Shown piece by piece: positions 61,067-64,000 of a stretch of 64,000 nt of DNA. Each line of letters begins with the position of its first letter. Position 1 is the first letter of the stretch. Below the pieces are notes generated by a model. It did no database searches. It was not told the DNA's origin and worked only from the letters and a program-made list of their open reading frames with translations. Position numbers and translations under genes: made by a program. This DNA comes from Flammeovirga sp. SJP92 (GTDB taxonomy: Bacteria; Bacteroidota; Bacteroidia; Cytophagales; Flammeovirgaceae). The stretch covers positions 1 through 64,000 of the forward strand of contig NZ_LQAQ01000098.1 in the NCBI RefSeq assembly GCF_001583495.1, in the 5' to 3' direction.

Positions 61067-61074
61067 TATCTTTG
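61067..61074 (+). promoter_or_regulatory. -7 element of the metG promoter
   Basis: TATCTTTG followed by CAACGG, a typical Bacteroidota -7 region. It gives a metG leader of about 60 nt. The -33 region has no TTG. Confidence 0.65.
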
Positions 61075-61144
61075 CAACGGCTTATCGTCAGTAAGAAATT
61101 GACCGCCTAGTCATCTTAAAAGCATAGAAATTTAAAGACAATCC

Positions 61145-63208
61145 ATGTCAAAACATTACAATAGATATACCGTAACTGCGGCATTGCCGTATGCAAACGG
61201 ACCTTTACACATTGGACATATCGCGGGTGCTTATTTACCTGCTGATATTTATGTAAGATCATTACGTCAGAAGGGAAAAGATGTAGCGTTTATTTGTGGT
61301 AGTGATGAGCACGGTGCAGCGATTACTATTCGTGCACAGAAAGAGGGAATTACGCCTCAAGACATCATTGAAAAATACAATAAACAAATTGGTGATACAT
61401 TTAAGAAGTTTGGAATTGCTTTTGATTTGTTCCACAGAACTTCTGCTCCTGTTCACCATGAAACAGCTCAGGATTTCTTCAAGACCTTAAATGATAATGG
61501 TGAGTTTGAATTGAGAGAGTCTTCTCAGTATTATGATGAGGAAGCAAAACAATTCTTAGCTGACAGATATATTGTTGGTACTTGTCCTAAATGTGGTCAT
61601 GATGCGGCTTATGGTGATCAGTGTGAAAAATGTGGATCTTCTTTAAGTCCAACAGATTTGATCGACCCTAAATCTCAGATTACGGGTAACACTCCTGTTC
61701 TTAAAACAACTCGTCACTGGTACTTGCCAATGAACAAGCACGAGGATTGGTTGCGTGAGTGGATCAATGAAGGTACTTTAGAAGGTAGAGAACATCATAC
61801 GCCTTCGGAGTGGAAAAATTCTGTTTTGGGTCAATGTAGATCATGGTTGGACCAAGGTTTACAACCTAGAGCGATGACTAGGGATCTAGATTGGGGTGTA
61901 AAAGTGCCAGTGGAAGGTGCAGACGGAAAAGTTTTATATGTGTGGTTGGATGCTCCTATTGGATACATTTCAGCAACAAAAGATTGGGCGGCTTCTCAAG
62001 GTAAAAACTGGGAGGACTATTGGAAAAAAGCAGATACGAAATTAGTTCACTTTATTGGTAAGGATAACATCGTATTCCACTGTTTGATTTTCCCTATCTT
62101 ATTGAAATCTCATGGTGAATTCATTTTACCGGACAACGTTCCTGCCAATGAATTCTTGAACCTTGAAGGTGCAAAGTTATCAACATCTCGTAACTGGGCT
62201 GTTTGGTTGCATGAATATTTAGAGGATCTTCCAAATCGTGAGGATGAATTACGTTATGTATTGACATCAATTGCTCCTGAAAATAAGGATTCTGAGTTTA
62301 CTTGGAAAGATTATCAAGAGCGTGTGAATAACGAGCTAGTTGCTATTTTAGGTAACTTTATCAACAGAGCGGTTGTACTTACTCACAAATATTTCAAAGG
62401 AGAAGTGCCTGTAGCAGGTGAGTTCACTCCAATGGAAGAAGGTATTGTGGCAGAAATGAAAGCCATTCCTCTTCGTGTTGAAAAATTAATCGAGCAGTAC
62501 AAATTCAAAGAGGCTTTAATTGAAGCAATGAAATTGGCTCGTTTAGGTAATAAATATTTAGCAGATACAGAACCTTGGAAATTGTTCAAGCAAGATCCAG
62601 AGTTGGTGAAGACTATTTTGAATATGTCTTTACAGATTGCTGCCAACTTGGCCATTACTATTGATCCTTTCTTACCGAATACGGCGAAGAAAATCCAAAA
62701 CATGTTGGGTATGGAATCATTGGATTGGAACCAAGTAGGAAACCCTGAGTTGATTACTGCTTATGATCGTTTAGCTCCAGCTGAGTTATTGTTCAGTAAA
62801 GTGGAAGATAAAGTGATTGAGGCTCAAATTGAGAAATTAGAGAAAACTAAAATCTCTCAGGCTCCTGTGGAACCTCAAAAAGACGAAACTACTTTTGACG
62901 ATTTCCAGAAAATGGATATTCGTGTAGGTACTATCGTTGAAGCAGAAAAAATGAAGAAGGCGAAAAAGCTTTTGAAATTAACTGTAGATACGGGTATTGA
63001 CAAGAGAACAGTAGTAAGTGGTATTGCGGAGTTCTTTGCTCCAGAAGATATCATCGGAAAGCAGGTTTCTATTTTAGTGAATTTAGCTCCAAGAAAAATC
63101 AGAGGTATTGAATCTCAAGGAATGATCTTGATGGCTGAAGATAAAGACGGAACATTATCGTTTGTTTCTCCTACCTCGCAAATTGCGGAAGGAGGTATCA
63201 TTCGTTAA
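61145..63208 (+). CDS. metG: Methionine-tRNA ligase
   Basis: Charges both initiator and elongator tRNA-Met. The class I HIGH motif is LHIGH (21-25); the KMSKS loop reads KLSTS (344-348), a variant I also know from other Bacteroidota MetG. The connective peptide has a four-Cys zinc knuckle (C147, C150, C160, C163). The C-terminal 110 residues ([20 protein letters not shown] onward) are the EMAP-II/Trbp111-like tRNA-binding domain. At 687 residues it is full length. A strong terminator follows. Confidence 0.97.
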   Translation: MSKHYNRYTVTAALPYANGPLHIGHIAGAYLPADIYVRSLRQKGKDVAFICGSDEHGAAITIRAQKEGITPQDIIEKYNKQIGDTFKKFGIAFDLFHRTSAPVHHETAQDFFKTLNDNGEFELRESSQYYDEEAKQFLADRYIVGTCPKCGHDAAYGDQCEKCGSSLSPTDLIDPKSQITGNTPVLKTTRHWYLPMNKHEDWLREWINEGTLEGREHHTPSEWKNSVLGQCRSWLDQGLQPRAMTRDLDWGVKVPVEGADGKVLYVWLDAPIGYISATKDWAASQGKNWEDYWKKADTKLVHFIGKDNIVFHCLIFPILLKSHGEFILPDNVPANEFLNLEGAKLSTSRNWAVWLHEYLEDLPNREDELRYVLTSIAPENKDSEFTWKDYQERVNNELVAILGNFINRAVVLTHKYFKGEVPVAGEFTPMEEGIVAEMKAIPLRVEKLIEQYKFKEALIEAMKLARLGNKYLADTEPWKLFKQDPELVKTILNMSLQIAANLAITIDPFLPNTAKKIQNMLGMESLDWNQVGNPELITAYDRLAPAELLFSKVEDKVIEAQIEKLEKTKISQAPVEPQKDETTFDDFQKMDIRVGTIVEAEKMKKAKKLLKLTVDTGIDKRTVVSGIAEFFAPEDIIGKQVSILVNLAPRKIRGIESQGMILMAEDKDGTLSFVSPTSQIAEGGIIR

Positions 63209-63222
63209 TTATAAATACACTG

Positions 63223-63256
63223 AAAGCCCACGATTTCACCTAGTCGTGGGCTTTTT
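63223..63256 (+). terminator. Terminator of metG
   Basis: AAAGCCCACGA (63223-63233) pairs perfectly with TCGTGGGCTTT (63244-63254), followed by T's. Confidence 0.93.
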
Positions 63257-63278
63257 ACACAATTAACTACTAAACTTT

Positions 63279-63497
63279 ATGAGCAAAGGATTCGGAAACA
63301 TCGTCAATATCATTTTCGCTATTACATCAGTCTCTCTATTTATTCTTGCCTATTATGCCTATGATAGAGGTGAAGAATATATGGAAAACCTTCAATTGGC
63401 AGGTTTAACGACATTACTTTTAGTATTAAGAGTATTTATGTCAAAACAAGCCGCTAAAAGAGATCGTAATAGAAAAAACGGTAAATTCGGAAAATAA
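63279..63497 (+). CDS. Small two-TM membrane protein
   Basis: A 72-residue protein with two predicted transmembrane helices (about 8-27, IVNIIFAITSVSLFILAYYA, and 39-55, LAGLTTLLLVLRVFMSK) and a very basic tail (KQAAKRDRNRKNGKFGK). The tail should face the cytoplasm. I do not recognise the family. It starts 22 bp after the metG terminator and 5 bp before the next gene, with which it is probably co-transcribed. Confidence 0.7.
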   Translation: MSKGFGNIVNIIFAITSVSLFILAYYAYDRGEEYMENLQLAGLTTLLLVLRVFMSKQAAKRDRNRKNGKFGK

Positions 63498-63502
63498 GCT
63501 TT

Positions 63503-64000
63503 ATGTATTCAGTTCGTGAAATCTATACTTTAAGAGAAGAGGGAAAATATCAGGAGGCTTTTCTAACTGCTAGAGGTCTTTTGGAATTATCTCCTAATGA
63601 TGAAGAGATTCATGCCGCTATGGCCTGGGTGCTTTATGATATGCTTAAAGTGGCTCATCAAGAGAAAGAACACGAACAGTTTTTAGAGCTTTATGCTACT
63701 TTTGTAGAATACATTCCAGAAGAAGCTGATCGATTACAATACTGTGCTTGCTTGTCATTTTATGATGAGTTAAGATTATTGTTAGAGCAGGAAAAATATG
63801 AATTGGCAGATCAGCTTTTACTTTTATTTGCTCCCCTCACCTTTCATCCACAGAAAGAAAAACCAAAACCTTTCTATCAGATATTGGAACTCGTAATGCA
63901 TTTCAACCAATATCTTCCCAATTTTTTATCCTTTATCCGCAGTTGGAGACTGACCAACCTCCTCCCGCAGCACTATCAGACGAATGGACAGAATATGTCG
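63503..64000 (+). CDS. TPR-like protein, cut by the window edge
   Basis: An open frame from the ATG at 63503 to the end of the window (166 codons, no stop). It opens MYSVREIYTLREEGKYQEAF, a TPR-like first helix pair, then LLELSPNDEEIHAAMAWVLY, a second. The rest of the visible part is helical with Leu-rich text (LRLLLEQEKYELADQLLLLF). No signal peptide, so cytoplasmic. The family is not recognised; the C-terminal part that would define it is missing. It follows the two-TM gene by 5 bp. Confidence 0.8.
   Translation, partial: MYSVREIYTLREEGKYQEAFLTARGLLELSPNDEEIHAAMAWVLYDMLKVAHQEKEHEQFLELYATFVEYIPEEADRLQYCACLSFYDELRLLLEQEKYELADQLLLLFAPLTFHPQKEKPKPFYQILELVMHFNQYLPNFLSFIRSWRLTNLLPQHYQTNGQNMS

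Larger units (their letters stand above)
60674..61144. other. metG upstream region
   Basis: 471 bp holding, left to right, most of the palindrome above, a first rightward promoter (60801-60833), an attenuator-like hairpin (60846-60872), an inverted pair of DnaA-like boxes (60963-60995), and the proximal metG promoter (61067-61074). Confidence 0.7.

Overview
The window is chromosomal DNA from an A+T-rich member of the Bacteroidota, most likely a gliding marine cytophagale of the Flammeovirga type (family placement is inference). Supporting signs are Bacteroidota-type -33/-7 promoters (TAnnTTTG at -7), a GldN-family gliding/secretion protein, several Bacteroidota-specific families (DUF1573, DUF4175, YbbR, Big_5 lipoproteins with a GGPKD motif), the gene order nusB-ytxH-DUF1573-yajC-ybbR-coaE, and A-rich leaders with few Shine-Dalgarno sequences. 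No phage, plasmid, IS element, CRISPR array or rRNA operon is visible. Most of the window is core genome.

Layout. 0-9 kb: a secreted M14 carboxypeptidase, a small secreted protein, clpB, a GH15 glucoamylase-like enzyme and a DUF1573 protein. 9-17 kb: a three-gene same-strand locus encoding a YqiJ/NfeD-like membrane protein, a YqiK-type flotillin and a 1619-residue coiled-coil AAA+ ATPase. 17-21 kb: tadA with a TPR gene, then two ECF sigma-factor units. One is paired with a small overlapping gene. The other is paired with a predicted anti-sigma factor that carries a cytoplasmic segment, one transmembrane helix and an outer-membrane barrel. 21-32 kb: an Omp85 protein overlapping an alpha-2-macroglobulin lipoprotein gene, gldN, and a DUF349 protein with 21 YQQR repeats. 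32-43 kb: ettA, mutL, a pterin dehydratase, purH, the coaE-ybbR-yajC-DUF1573-ytxH-nusB cluster, and initiator tRNA-Met. 43-55 kb: comF, a conserved hypothetical with xthA, an oligopeptide-binding lipoprotein, a DUF4175/HATPase/ybeY operon, mnmG and a Big_5 lipoprotein.

The most notable part is 51.4-61 kb. Three parS-like palindromes lie just upstream of mnmG. About 4 kb further on is a 1.8-kb gene-free, A+T-rich stretch packed with DnaA boxes (TTATNCACA), including two places where 9-mers abut with no spacer. I interpret this as the chromosomal replication origin (oriC). Two further inverted pairs of DnaA-like boxes, both with exactly 15 bp between the boxes, flank a methyltransferase gene on the way to metG.

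The main candidates for a poorly described system are the YqiJ-flotillin-giant AAA+ ATPase operon and the sigma/dual-membrane anti-sigma pair. Strong intrinsic terminators close many of the transcription units and helped to set the operon boundaries given below. Family assignments come from reading motifs by eye; no database search was run.
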